From the NCBI GenBank assembly GCA_963533935.1, contig CAUSQL010000004.1:7473-71472 (forward strand): 64,000 nucleotides of DNA, read 5' to 3'. The notes beneath the pieces are model-generated. The model made no database searches, was not told where the DNA came from, and was given only the letters and a program-made list of their open reading frames with translations. A program made the translations under genes and the position numbers. Shown here one piece after another: positions 16,200 to 27,662 of the stretch (position 1 is its first letter; every line of letters begins with the position of its first letter). The stretch is from CAUSKK01 sp963533935. GTDB lineage: Bacteria > Pseudomonadota > Gammaproteobacteria > Cardiobacteriales > Cardiobacteriaceae.

Positions 16200-18818
16200 G
16201 TGGAAAATGTAAAAAACAGCAAGATTACGGACAATTATCAGAATCTTGATGAATTGGTGGCGGCCAACGACACCGGCGGCCGAAAGCCACAAGGCGGCGT
16301 ACGTCTACTACTTTTTTGGACGGCGGTGGCCTGGTCTCTCTTTCAACTCTATTACTCTTCCCGCTGGCCCTTTGAACTGCAAGATTGGCTTTACAGCCAG
16401 GGAATCCATCTGACGGTGGTAATTGACGCCACCCGCGCCCGCTTCATTCATCTGGCCTTCGCCATGTTTTTAGCCTTTCTCTCCTATCCGGCCTTCAGCT
16501 CTTCGCCAAGGCGTTGGATTCCCTGGCAGGACTGGCTCTTCGCCATCGTGGGCGCCTTTGTGGCCTGCTATGGTCTTATTTTTTACAACGAACTCACGGC
16601 GCGGGTTAGCAATCTGAACGGCCAGGACATTGTGGTCGGCATCGTGGGCATTCTGCTGCTGCTGGAGGCCACCCGCCGCACACTGGGCCTACCGCTGGTA
16701 ATCATTGCCGCGGTGGCTCTCATCTATAACTACCTGGGTCAGTTCCTTCCCCTGGACTGGATTATTGCCCACCGCAGCGGCTCATTGAACGCCATCATCG
16801 ACCGGCAGTGGATTGGCACCGAAGGGGTCTTTGGCACGGCGTTGAACGTTTCCACCCAGTACGTTTTCCTCTTCGTGCTCTTTGGTTCGCTGCTGGACCG
16901 GGCCGGCGCCGGCAACTACTTCATTCAGTGTGCCTTTGCCTATTTGGGCCACCTGCGCGGCGGCCCGGCCAAGGCGGCGGTGGTGGCTTCTGGCCTGACC
17001 GGTTTAATTTCCGGCTCCTCCATCGCTAACGTAGTAACCACCGGCACCTTTACCATTCCCATGATGAAGCGGGTGGGCTTTTCCAGTGAGAAGGCCGGCG
17101 CGGTGGAAGTGGCCTCGTCGGTGAACGGGCAAATCATGCCGCCGGTGATGGGGGCCGCTGCCTTCCTCATCGCCGAATACATCGACATGCCCTACAACCA
17201 GCTGATTAAACACGCCTTTTTGCCGGCGCTGATTTCCTACATCGCCCTGGTTTACATCGTGCACCTGGAGGCCTGCAAATATCAGCTGCGGGGCCTGGAA
17301 CGGGCCGAGCCGCCGCGGCCGTGGCTGCGGGCCCTGTTGGGCTTCCTCGGCGGTTTTCTCACCATCTGCCTGCTGGCCCTTATGGTTTATTACGGCCTGG
17401 GCTGGACTTACCAGACCCTGGGCGACGGGGCCAGATTTGTGGTTTACGGCCTGCTGACGCTGGTTTATCTGGCTTTAATCCGTCGGGTGGCGCAATTCCC
17501 CGACCTGGAAATGGACGACCCGAACACGGCCATGGTGGTGCTGCCGCGGAAGCGGCCCACGGTGAACGCCGGCCTGCACTATCTGCTGCCGGTGGTGGTG
17601 CTGCTGTGGTGTCTGATGGTGGAACAGCTGTCGCCGGGCCTGTCGGCGGTCTACGGCACCATGGCGCTGATATTTATCCAAATCAGCCAGCGGCCGCTAT
17701 TGAGCTGGTTCCGCGGCCAGGGCCATTACTGGGCCGACTTTAAAGGTGGTCTCATTGACCTGTTCCACGGCCTGGAGACCGGCGCCCGCAATATGATTGG
17801 CATCGGCATTGCCACCGCCTGCGCCGGCATTATCGTTGGTGTGGTTTCGCTGACCGGCTTTGGCGTGCAGCTGTCGGCCATCATCGAGCAGCTGTCCGGC
17901 GGCAACCTGCTGCTAATGCTTATTCTGGTGGCCATCTTCAGCCTAATCCTCGGCATGGGCCTGCCGACCACCGCCAACTACATCGTGGTTTCCTCGCTCA
18001 TGGCCATCGTGATTGTGGAGGTGGGCGGCGCCAACGGCCTGCTGGTGCCTCCGGTGGCGGTGCACCTCTTCGTTTTCTACTTCGGCATCATGGCCGACGT
18101 AACTCCACCGGTGGGCCTGGCCTCCTTTGCGGCGGCGGCCATTTCCGGCGGCGACCCCATTAAAACCGGCATGACCGCCTTTAATTACAGCCTGCGCACG
18201 GCCCTACTGCCCTTCTTCTTTATTTTCAATACGGATTTACTGTTAATCGACGTGAATTTCTGGCAGGGGCTGCTGATTTTTGTAATTTCCGTGGTGGCCA
18301 TGCTGACTTTTACCGCTGCCACCATGAATTATCTGCTGGTGAAGAACAAAATCCATGAAACCGTGCTGCTGCTGCTGTGCACAGCGGTGCTCTTTAATCC
18401 GGGCTACTTCATGAACTTTATTTCGCCGAACCGGGAGACGGTGCCGGTGGCGGCGCTGGTGGACAAGCTGGCGGCGGCGCCGGCCAAGGCGGACCTGCTG
18501 CTACAGGTGCACGGTAAGGACGAGATGGGCAAGGAGCGGAATTTCTTCGCGCGGCTGCCGCTGACCGGCGGCGGTGATGGCACCGAACGGCTGAAAGCCC
18601 TGGGCCTCAGCCTGCGCCAGGACGGCGAGAAGCTGTTGATTGACACGGTGGAAACGGACAGCCTGGCGGCCAAGCAGAAGCTGGACTGGGACCAGGAGAT
18701 TATCGGCGCGGAACTGCCGCGGGCGAGCCTGCCGAAGGAGCTGCTCTACATTCCAAGTTTGGCGCTCATCGGGCTGGTGTGGCGTAATCAGCGGCGCCGG
18801 CAGCGCATTAGCGCCTAA
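16200..18818 (+). CDS. Fused TRAP transporter permease (DctQM type)
   Basis: An 872-residue membrane protein from a GTG start with AAGGA upstream. It joins a small 4-segment DctQ-like part (about residues 35-140) to a large DctM part of many segments with GSLLDRAGAGNYFI, GSSIANVVTTGTFTIPMMK, NGQIMPPVMGAAAF and GMGLPTTANYIV motifs. Such fused permeases usually pair with TAXI-type binding proteins and often carry organic acids; no binding-protein gene is adjacent. The last 150 residues form an extra soluble-like tail between two hydrophobic segments. Confidence 0.9.
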   Translation: MENVKNSKITDNYQNLDELVAANDTGGRKPQGGVRLLLFWTAVAWSLFQLYYSSRWPFELQDWLYSQGIHLTVVIDATRARFIHLAFAMFLAFLSYPAFSSSPRRWIPWQDWLFAIVGAFVACYGLIFYNELTARVSNLNGQDIVVGIVGILLLLEATRRTLGLPLVIIAAVALIYNYLGQFLPLDWIIAHRSGSLNAIIDRQWIGTEGVFGTALNVSTQYVFLFVLFGSLLDRAGAGNYFIQCAFAYLGHLRGGPAKAAVVASGLTGLISGSSIANVVTTGTFTIPMMKRVGFSSEKAGAVEVASSVNGQIMPPVMGAAAFLIAEYIDMPYNQLIKHAFLPALISYIALVYIVHLEACKYQLRGLERAEPPRPWLRALLGFLGGFLTICLLALMVYYGLGWTYQTLGDGARFVVYGLLTLVYLALIRRVAQFPDLEMDDPNTAMVVLPRKRPTVNAGLHYLLPVVVLLWCLMVEQLSPGLSAVYGTMALIFIQISQRPLLSWFRGQGHYWADFKGGLIDLFHGLETGARNMIGIGIATACAGIIVGVVSLTGFGVQLSAIIEQLSGGNLLLMLILVAIFSLILGMGLPTTANYIVVSSLMAIVIVEVGGANGLLVPPVAVHLFVFYFGIMADVTPPVGLASFAAAAISGGDPIKTGMTAFNYSLRTALLPFFFIFNTDLLLIDVNFWQGLLIFVISVVAMLTFTAATMNYLLVKNKIHETVLLLLCTAVLFNPGYFMNFISPNRETVPVAALVDKLAAAPAKADLLLQVHGKDEMGKERNFFARLPLTGGGDGTERLKALGLSLRQDGEKLLIDTVETDSLAAKQKLDWDQEIIGAELPRASLPKELLYIPSLALIGLVWRNQRRRQRISA

Positions 18819-18900
18819 TTTACCGACGGCCGGGCGCTTCCTCTGTATGTATTTAGTACATTAATTGCATACAGAGGAAGCGCCCGGTTGTTTGTATAAA
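18818..18900. repeat. Interspersed palindrome after the TRAP permease
   Basis: Ends TTTACCGACGG and GTTTGTATAAA; arms GGCCGGGCGCTTCCTCTG and CAGAGGAAGCGCCCGGTT pair almost perfectly although they differ from the common CTTCCCC form. It touches the permease stop, as expected of a 3' element. Confidence 0.85.
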
Positions 18901-19310
18901 CGTGCTCTTAACAATCGTTCAGAGCCGCACATAAGCCGGTAGAGGTAAATCAGCGGTATAAAGCAGGTACGTTCTCCTTTTTATGTGGCGCTGCAGTAGT
19001 AGCCAACGCAAATAAACACAACAGCTACCAGGCTACAGCGCTACGGCCCTGCTTTCAGCCATTAACACCGTAAAAAACCCATTTATAAATACAGGAGAAG
19101 CGCCCCGTTGTATGTTTAGGGCATTAATAGCCTGTTTCGCGTGGATAACACGACGGATAGTTTCGCTCTACGTGGCGAACGGCTTGCCGATAACCGGAGA
19201 GTACATGCTGACCCCAGGCCGCTTAATACCCTGCGTTTACCCATACCGATTTATGGTGGCTCTGAACGATTTTTAGAGTTAAGAGCACATTTATACAAAC
19301 AACGGGGCGC
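18881..19310. mobile_element. Probable non-autonomous element with long inverted ends
   Basis: The two ends are inverted copies: left CGCCCGGTTGTTTGTATAAA (18881-18900) continuing through GTGCTCTTAAC and AATCGTTCAGAGCC, and right the reverse complement ending at 19310, with an 8-nt difference inside. The interior, about 300 bp, has no convincing gene (the short frame at 19141 has no start context) and carries a half-unit of the palindrome near 19088-19120. It resembles a MITE, or a long imperfect hairpin RNA. It fills most of the 600-bp gap 18819-19418. Confidence 0.55.
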
Positions 19311-19372
19311 TTTATATGTATATTTAAAGGCCATTTAAAAATACAGGGAAAGCGCCCGTTGTATGTTTAGGG
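19294..19372. repeat. Interspersed palindrome, degenerate
   Basis: Left end ATACAAACAACGGGGCGCTTTATATGTATAT and right part AATACAGGGAAAGCGCCCGTTGTATG; the arms pair less well than other copies. It lies beyond the 3' end of the GH16/GH20 gene and merges with the right end of the element at 18881-19310. Confidence 0.75.
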
Positions 19373-19382
19373 ATTAAAAGCC

Positions 19383-19405
19383 AAAAAAAGGCGACCGTAG
19401 TCGCC
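19383..19405 (-). terminator. Intrinsic terminator of the GH16/GH20 gene
   Basis: Minus-strand hairpin GGCGACTACGGTCGCC followed by seven T, 14 nt after the stop codon. Confidence 0.85.
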
Positions 19406-19418
19406 CTCCTTTATTCCG

Positions 19419-21470
19419 TTATTGTGCAGGTTTATCGCCCTCCGTGGTTGTGGCTGGCGTTGCCGAGTCTTTCGCCGCCTTCAGCTTATCCCGCAGCGCC
19501 GCGCCGCCGGTGGCTTTGCCCTTATCGCTCCACAGGGTAATCATCTCTGCGTCCGGGCCGTAACGGAACAGCTGATAGCCGGCTTTTTCCAGCTCCGCCG
19601 CCGAGGCGAGGCCTTCGCCACCGGTGTGGTAGCTGACGGTTACGGCCTTATCCAATTTACCTAGACTGGACGAAAGCACGCCGTCGTTCCAAATCATCGG
19701 CTGTAAACCTTTGGATTTCAGCAGCTGACTATTGCCATTCACGTAGGCGATGTAATCGGCATTCTGGCTGGTGGCGCCGGCGAAGTCGTTGCCGCCCATG
19801 TGGAAGTACTTGCTCGCACTGAATTGCTCCGCCGCCTCGCCGTATAGTTCTTGCGCCAGCTGTGCCGCCGCTTCCTTATTCTTACCATCGAAGGCCGCCG
19901 CCGCGCGGGCCGCGTCGTGCCGTTGTAGCAATTTGTAGATGAAGTCAGCGTGGCCCGGAAGGTCGATTTCCGGAATCAGTTGCACACCCTTCGCGCTGGC
20001 GTAGTGGTTCAGCTGGGCAATCTGTTCCTTGCTGTAGAAATTGTTACCGAGCGGGCCGGTGTAGCTGCCGTCCTGGTTACGCTGGCTGTTTTCCGCGGTC
20101 TGACCGAGCTCGGCGCTTTCCAACGTGTAATTCTCGTTGTCGGACAGGTGCAGGTGGAAGAATTTACCACCGCCGGCGGCCACATCGTCAATGAAGGCCT
20201 TTAATTCGTCCAGGCTGTAGAACTGGCGGGCCACGTCGAGCATGGCGCCCTTAGGTGCCAGTGCCACCTGATTAACCTGATTCTTAATATTGCCGTTGGC
20301 GTCGCGCACCGGCTGCACCTTCACCTGCACCCCGGCCACCCGGTTAACCGGTGCATTGGCCTTGCCCATGGCCGCGGCAATGCGGCCCGCTGGAGCCTTC
20401 TTCGCCGCCGGCCGCACGCCCCAGCCCTTGGACATGGGCGTGTAGTTAAAGGACTCAAGGGCTACGGTGTGGGAAGTGGCCCGTTGCCAGCCATTATCTT
20501 TGGGGGGCACGTAGGTCCACAGGTTGAAGTGAATTTGCTGATTGTTTGCGGTTGGCACGTCCTTGGTGCTTTCCGTGTGGTACAACACCGCGCCGGTTTC
20601 CGCATCACGCAACGTCCAAGTGATTTTGTGGGGGCGCCAATCCAGCTTCATGCTGACGTGGCGCACCACGCCTTCCTTCCAGAAATAGCCGGGGAGCATT
20701 CTGATGCCATCTTCAACCGCCGTAGTTGGGTAGTAGGTGAAGACGCCCTTCAGGATTTTCGTGCCCCAGCGCGACACTTCAATGCCGTCAATTTCCCGGT
20801 TGCCGGGAATGGATTTACCCCATTCAAAGGTGAAGAAGCCGAAAACGGTGTAGGGGTCAAATTTATGGAAGTGGCCGTGGAAGCTGGTTTCGTAGGTGCC
20901 GTAGCCCATGGCCCGGCTGGAGACCATTTCCGAAGCGATGGGCATGTTGCCGGTGGGATTGCTCAGGCCCATGTAAATGACGTTGCCGTCAACGATGACG
21001 TTTTTCCGCGCCCAGTGTTTGCTGCCGGGAGGGCCGGGATTCCAATCGTCATCGCGTAGATACCATTTAGTGCCGGCCCAGTTAATTTCCTTCTGTCTGT
21101 AAGATTCCTGGTAGGTGGGAGCGCTGCCGGCGGTGGCGACGGCGCCGGTGGGGAAGCTGGTTTTACTTTCCCAGTTGCCGGCCCCGTCGCGGTAGCTGGC
21201 GCGCACGCTGATTCTGCTGCCCACATCGGCGCCGGTCAGGGTGTATCTGCTCTCGGTGGCGCCGTTAATGTTTTGGCCGTTGCGCAGCCACTGGTAGCTG
21301 ATGCGGCCCAGCCCTTCCCGGTCGTCCAGATTATTGGAGGCGATCAGCGTATTGCCCGCCTCGACGATACCGCTAACGGTAACGGCGCCGCTGGGCCCGT
21401 GATTGGGCGCAGCCAAGGCCAGCGACGACAGGTTGGCCGCCACCACTAGAGCTAAGGTTTTTACTTTCAT
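19419..21470 (-). CDS. Secreted GH16-like and GH20-like two-domain protein
   Basis: A 683-residue protein with signal peptide (MKVKTLALVVAANLSSLALA), an Ig-like repeat (ISYQWLRNGQNI), a GH16-like jelly roll holding EIDGIE at residues 226-231 (the ExDxxE catalytic form), and a GH20-like beta-hexosaminidase barrel with HLHLSDNENY and PEIDLPGHADF. The GH20 catalytic pair, normally GGDE, reads GGND (residues 559-562), so that domain may be inactive or altered. An Ala/Lys/Pro linker joins the domains. It probably acts on a polysaccharide outside the cell. Strong SD AGGAG; single-gene unit with its own terminator. Confidence 0.8.
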   Translation of the reverse strand: MKVKTLALVVAANLSSLALAAPNHGPSGAVTVSGIVEAGNTLIASNNLDDREGLGRISYQWLRNGQNINGATESRYTLTGADVGSRISVRASYRDGAGNWESKTSFPTGAVATAGSAPTYQESYRQKEINWAGTKWYLRDDDWNPGPPGSKHWARKNVIVDGNVIYMGLSNPTGNMPIASEMVSSRAMGYGTYETSFHGHFHKFDPYTVFGFFTFEWGKSIPGNREIDGIEVSRWGTKILKGVFTYYPTTAVEDGIRMLPGYFWKEGVVRHVSMKLDWRPHKITWTLRDAETGAVLYHTESTKDVPTANNQQIHFNLWTYVPPKDNGWQRATSHTVALESFNYTPMSKGWGVRPAAKKAPAGRIAAAMGKANAPVNRVAGVQVKVQPVRDANGNIKNQVNQVALAPKGAMLDVARQFYSLDELKAFIDDVAAGGGKFFHLHLSDNENYTLESAELGQTAENSQRNQDGSYTGPLGNNFYSKEQIAQLNHYASAKGVQLIPEIDLPGHADFIYKLLQRHDAARAAAAFDGKNKEAAAQLAQELYGEAAEQFSASKYFHMGGNDFAGATSQNADYIAYVNGNSQLLKSKGLQPMIWNDGVLSSSLGKLDKAVTVSYHTGGEGLASAAELEKAGYQLFRYGPDAEMITLWSDKGKATGGAALRDKLKAAKDSATPATTTEGDKPAQ

Positions 21471-21654
21471 AAATACTCCTATTAGTAAATTGATTTTTCC
21501 GTCTTTGACACAGAAAAAACCCGGCCCGCCGGAGTTCTGTACTCCAGCAGCCCACGTTAGGCACTAATTTTCGATTACGGCCTAACGCTAATGATTATAG
21601 GAGCTTAAGCGCGGGGTGCCATGGATAGCGTTAAGGTTTTAGCTTCTCGACAGT

Positions 21655-21805
21655 TATAAATACAACGGGGCGCTTCCCCTGTATGTATTTAAGGCGCTAA
21701 ATACATACAGGGGAAGCGTGTAGCGCGTGAGACCGCTAGGTCGAACAGCAGCGCAGCGAAGTGAGCCCCGTAGGGGCGAACAACCGCCCCGTTGTCGGTA
21801 TAAAC
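21655..21805. repeat. Interspersed palindrome with inserted module
   Basis: Left arm CAACGGGGCGCTTCCCCTGTATG is continuous; the right arm is split after GGGGAAGCG by about 66 nt (21718-21783, including GAGACCGCTAGGTCGAACAG) before CGCCCCGTTG resumes. It sits just beyond the gcvP stop. In the rest of the 335-bp gap 21471-21805 I see only the upstream region of the GH16/GH20 gene and a short inverted GCCTAACG motif, no gene. Confidence 0.85.
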
Positions 21806-24574
<2,769 letters not shown>

Positions 24575-24607
24575 TGGCAATCCTTATAAATTTAAAAGAA
24601 ACGGGTG

Positions 24608-24632
24608 AAAAAAAGCCCTCGAAGCCGAGGGC
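24608..24632 (-). terminator. Intrinsic terminator between gcvH and gcvP
   Basis: Minus-strand stem GCCCTCG/CGAGGGC with a 4-nt loop followed by seven T, just after the gcvH stop. Partial read-through would give more GcvH than GcvP. Confidence 0.8.
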
Positions 24633-24637
24633 GGCAA

Positions 24638-25003
24638 TTAGGAGTTCAGATAATCCTGATAGGCGGCCGCGTCCATGAGCCCGTCCAGCTGGCTGGGGTC
24701 GCTGAGCTTGATTTTATAAATCCAGCCGTCCCCTTCCGGCGCGCTGTTGATGAGGCCCGGATTATCGGTGAGCTGGCCATTGACCGCGACAATTTCGCCG
24801 GCCGCCGGATTCTTCACCTCACCGGCCGCCTTCACTGATTCAATAACCGCAGCCTCGTCGCCCACGGCAAAGCTCTTGCCCACGGCGGGCAATTCCACAA
24901 AAACGATGTCGCCTAGGGCGTCCTGGGCATGGTCGCTGATGCCCACGGTGGCGCTGTCGCCGGCCAGTTCAATCCATTCGTGGTCTTTGGTGTATTTCTT
25001 CAT
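24638..25003 (-). CDS. gcvH: Glycine cleavage system H protein
   Basis: A 121-residue lipoyl carrier with the lipoylation context VIESVKAAGEV and the opening YTKDHEWIEL. It shuttles the aminomethyl group between P, T and L proteins. Divergent from adk with 89 bp between the starts; no glycine-riboswitch-sized leader fits in that gap. Confidence 0.96.
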   Translation of the reverse strand: MKKYTKDHEWIELAGDSATVGISDHAQDALGDIVFVELPAVGKSFAVGDEAAVIESVKAAGEVKNPAAGEIVAVNGQLTDNPGLINSAPEGDGWIYKIKLSDPSQLDGLMDAAAYQDYLNS

Positions 25004-25092
25004 AACTACCTCATTTGCTTACTCAAAGGGCTATTTTACGGGCCCCTACGGCTTTTGCGGTAGAATTACGAGCTTTTAAGCAAGGAATAACA

Positions 25093-25632
25093 ATGAATGT
25101 GGTAATTCTCGGCGCCCCCGGCTCCGGCAAGGGCACCCAATCGGAATTTATCGTAAAAAATCATGGCCTTAACCACCTGTCCACCGGCGACCTGCTGCGG
25201 GCGGAAATTGCTGCCGCCAGCGACTTGGGCCTGAAGGCCAAAGCCATCATGGACGCCGGCGAGTTGGTGTCCGACGACATCGTCATCGGCATGATTGCCA
25301 AGCGCCTGAATGATAAGGGCGCCCTGTTCGACGGTTTTCCCCGCACCATTGCCCAGGCGGAAGCCCTGGATGAATTGCTGGCGGAAAAGGGGCAAAAAAT
25401 TGACGTGGCCATTGAACTGCAGGTGGACGATGAGGAAATCGTTAAGCGCCTGCTGGCCCGCGGCCGCTCCGACGATAACGAGGAAACCATTCGCAACCGG
25501 CTGGCCGTATTCAACAAACAAACGGCGCCGCTCATTAAGTATTACCGCGACCAGGGCAAACTGAAGTCCGTTCACGGCCAGGGCGTGCTGGAGGAAATCA
25601 GCCAGCGCATTGACGCGGCCCTGCGCAGCTAA
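25093..25632 (+). CDS. adk: Adenylate kinase, short-LID form
   Basis: A 179-residue kinase with P-loop GAPGSGKGTQ, NMP-binding STGDLLRAEIA and DGFPRTIAQAEAL. The LID region is cut to a few residues (LLARGRSDDNEET), as in short adenylate kinases, and not the long zinc or hydrogen-bonded LID usual in gammaproteobacteria. It converts AMP and ATP to two ADP. AAGGA lies 7 nt before ATG 25093. Confidence 0.93.
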   Translation: MNVVILGAPGSGKGTQSEFIVKNHGLNHLSTGDLLRAEIAAASDLGLKAKAIMDAGELVSDDIVIGMIAKRLNDKGALFDGFPRTIAQAEALDELLAEKGQKIDVAIELQVDDEEIVKRLLARGRSDDNEETIRNRLAVFNKQTAPLIKYYRDQGKLKSVHGQGVLEEISQRIDAALRS

Positions 25633-25643
25633 TTTCAACTAAT

Positions 25644-25769
25644 ATAAAGACAGAGGGGCGGTTGTTCGGCCTCACGGCCTCACGCTTCCTAGCTAACGCT
25701 CGGGCGCTTCCCCTGTATGTATTTAAGGTTCTAAATACATACAGGGGAAGCGCCCCTCTGCTTGTAAAA
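25644..25769. repeat. Interspersed palindrome with module in the left arm
   Basis: The left arm GAGGGGCG is interrupted by about 45 nt containing GTTGTTCGGCCTCACGGCC before GGCGCTTCCCCTGTATG; the right arm ACAGGGGAAGCGCCCCTC is intact. It lies between the convergent stops of adk and cysQ. Confidence 0.85.
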
Positions 25770-25778
25770 CCATTGCTA

Positions 25779-26567
25779 TTACGGCAGTAAAGCCTTTAAT
25801 TGCAGCGCTCGCTCTAGCAGCGCTTCACTGGCGCAGGCTACGAAGGGCGGGTTCAGCATGGATTCCTTCAGGCCGTAGCGCGGTTCGCTGCCGTCAAAGT
25901 GGCGAATGAAACCGCCGGCCTCCTGCAGAATGATGTGGCCCGCGGCAATGTCCCATTCACTGGTGGCGCGGCTTAATTTCGGATAAACGTCGGCGCGGCC
26001 GGCGGCAATGGTGCAGAACTTCAGCGCGCTGCCCCGGGTCTGATGTTCATAGTTAGGCCCCAGTAGGGCTTCGGCAAATTTGACGATGTGGGCCGCCACC
26101 TTCGGCCGCGCCGTAATCAGGCGGTGGCCCAGGTCCTGGCAGTGGATTTGGCGCACTGCTCCACCTTCGCTGGCGAAGCTGCCGGCCCCTTCCTGGGCGT
26201 AGTAGTAATGGCCGGACACCGGCGCGAAAATCAAGCCAAAGACCGGCCGATGGTCAAGAATGCGCGCAATGCACAGGCAGAAATTGCCGGTTTCCTCCAC
26301 GAATTCCCGCGTGCCATCAATGGGGTCGATGAGCCAGTAATCCCTTAGCCCCACCCGGTGCTCCGCCTCCTCGCTGACCAAATCCAGGGGCAAAATCTCT
26401 TGCAGGCCGGCGGCCAGCAGTTCATGGGCCAGCAGGTCGGCGCGGGTTAGCAGCGTATCGTCCGCCTTGCGCGCCACCGCCAGCTGCTCCCGCCGGCCAT
26501 AGAGGGATAAAATTTCGGCGCTCGTCCGAAGACAGAGCGCCGTTAATTGGGGCATGAGGCCAAACAT
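25779..26567 (-). CDS. cysQ: 3'(2'),5'-bisphosphate nucleotidase CysQ
   Basis: A 262-residue member of the inositol-phosphatase superfamily with the metal-binding WLIDPIDGTREFVEETGNF (the REFV form typical of CysQ) and the late TSEWDIAAGHIILQEAGG. CysQ degrades PAP from sulfate assimilation. Its ATG overlaps the rplS stop (TAATG), so it is the last gene of the rpsP-rimM-trmD-rplS operon, an unusual neighbour for CysQ. Confidence 0.85.
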   Translation of the reverse strand: MFGLMPQLTALCLRTSAEILSLYGRREQLAVARKADDTLLTRADLLAHELLAAGLQEILPLDLVSEEAEHRVGLRDYWLIDPIDGTREFVEETGNFCLCIARILDHRPVFGLIFAPVSGHYYYAQEGAGSFASEGGAVRQIHCQDLGHRLITARPKVAAHIVKFAEALLGPNYEHQTRGSALKFCTIAAGRADVYPKLSRATSEWDIAAGHIILQEAGGFIRHFDGSEPRYGLKESMLNPPFVACASEALLERALQLKALLP

Positions 26568-26941
26568 TATTTATCTTGCTTATCTTGCTTGCGAACCAAA
26601 CGTTCTTTAATGCGGGCCGCTTTACCTTCCAGATTACGCAGGTAGTAAAGTTTCGCCCGGCGCACCTTGCCACGCCGTTTAACTTCCACAGAATCAATGA
26701 GACGGCTGTGGGTTTGGAAAACCCGCTCCACGCCTTCGCCGTGGGAAATTTTCCGTACGGTAAAGGAGGAGTGTAGACCGCGGTTGCGCATGGCGATAAC
26801 CACCCCTTCAAAGGCCTGGAGGCGAATATTGTTCCCTTCCTTAACCTTAACCTGCACCACCACTGTGTCGCCTGGACGAAAATCCGGCAGCGGGTCTTTA
26901 CGCATTTGTTCTCTGTTAATTTCGTCGATTAAATTACTCAT
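26567..26941 (-). CDS. rplS: Ribosomal protein bL19
   Basis: A 124-residue L19 with FRPGDTVVVQVKVKEG, FEGVVIAMRNRG, SFTVRKISHGEGVERVF and KVRRAKLYYLR. It bridges the ribosomal subunits. Overlaps trmD by 8 nt and cysQ by TAATG. Confidence 0.98.
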   Translation of the reverse strand: MSNLIDEINREQMRKDPLPDFRPGDTVVVQVKVKEGNNIRLQAFEGVVIAMRNRGLHSSFTVRKISHGEGVERVFQTHSRLIDSVEVKRRGKVRRAKLYYLRNLEGKAARIKERLVRKQDKQDK

Positions 26942-27662
26942 TTGATTCCTTTAGATATTCATTCAATAGGGCCATTTGTTCGCTGCTCAATTGCAGCTGT
27001 TTAAAAATATCCGGCCGCCGTAAAAATGTTTCACCCAGTGCCTGTTTGAGACGCCAGCGTTTAATTGCACCGTGGTTGCCGCTGAGCAGCACCGCCGGGA
27101 CGGGCATTCTATCAACTAATTCCGGCCGTGTGTAGTGGGGACAGTCCAGCAGGCCTCCCTGGAAGGAATCTTCCAGCGCCGATTGGCTATTGCCTAAAAC
27201 GCCAGCCACCAACCGTAAAATGGCGTCAATCATCACCGCCGCTGCCATTTCGCCGCCGGAAATGACAAAGTCCCCCAGGGAAATTTCCACATCAATATAT
27301 TTATCAATAAAGCGCTGGTCCATGCCCTCGTAGCGGCCGCAGAAGAAGGCCAGTTGTGGCTTTTCCGCCAGCTGGCCGGCCAGCGGCTGAGAAAAGGGAA
27401 TGCCCTGGGGACTAACGTAGATGTTAAAGGCGCCCTCGCTGCGGAGCCGTTCGCCAATGCGCGCCAGCGGCGCATATTCCATCACCATGCCCGAACCACC
27501 ACCGAAGGGCCGGTCGTCAATGCGGCCGTGGCGGTCATCGCTGAAATCCCGCGGATTGTAATAGGTCATGGTTACCAGCGAACCGAAGGAGCGGCCCACC
27601 ACCCCCTGCTGAAACCACTGGCGCAGCAGGTCGGGGAAGATGCTGACCAGGTCAATCTTCAT
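26934..27662 (-). CDS. trmD: tRNA (guanine-N1)-methyltransferase TrmD
   Basis: A 242-residue SPOUT enzyme that methylates G37. It shows KIDLVSIFP, DDRPFGGGSGMVM, FFCGRYEGMDQRFID and DFVISGGEMAA. The ATG at 27662 is preferred over a TTG four codons earlier. It overlaps rimM by 11 nt; translation probably depends on coupling, as no clear SD is seen. Confidence 0.97.
   Translation of the reverse strand: MKIDLVSIFPDLLRQWFQQGVVGRSFGSLVTMTYYNPRDFSDDRHGRIDDRPFGGGSGMVMEYAPLARIGERLRSEGAFNIYVSPQGIPFSQPLAGQLAEKPQLAFFCGRYEGMDQRFIDKYIDVEISLGDFVISGGEMAAAVMIDAILRLVAGVLGNSQSALEDSFQGGLLDCPHYTRPELVDRMPVPAVLLSGNHGAIKRWRLKQALGETFLRRPDIFKQLQLSSEQMALLNEYLKESNE

Noticed and set aside
19141..19338. Open frame inside the inverted-end element
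   Set aside because: GTG start without SD, crosses the right inverted end and a palindrome arm; not a transposase.
25004..25092. Glycine riboswitch upstream of gcvH
   Set aside because: Only 89 bp separate gcvH and adk starts and no paired GGA core of a glycine aptamer is seen.
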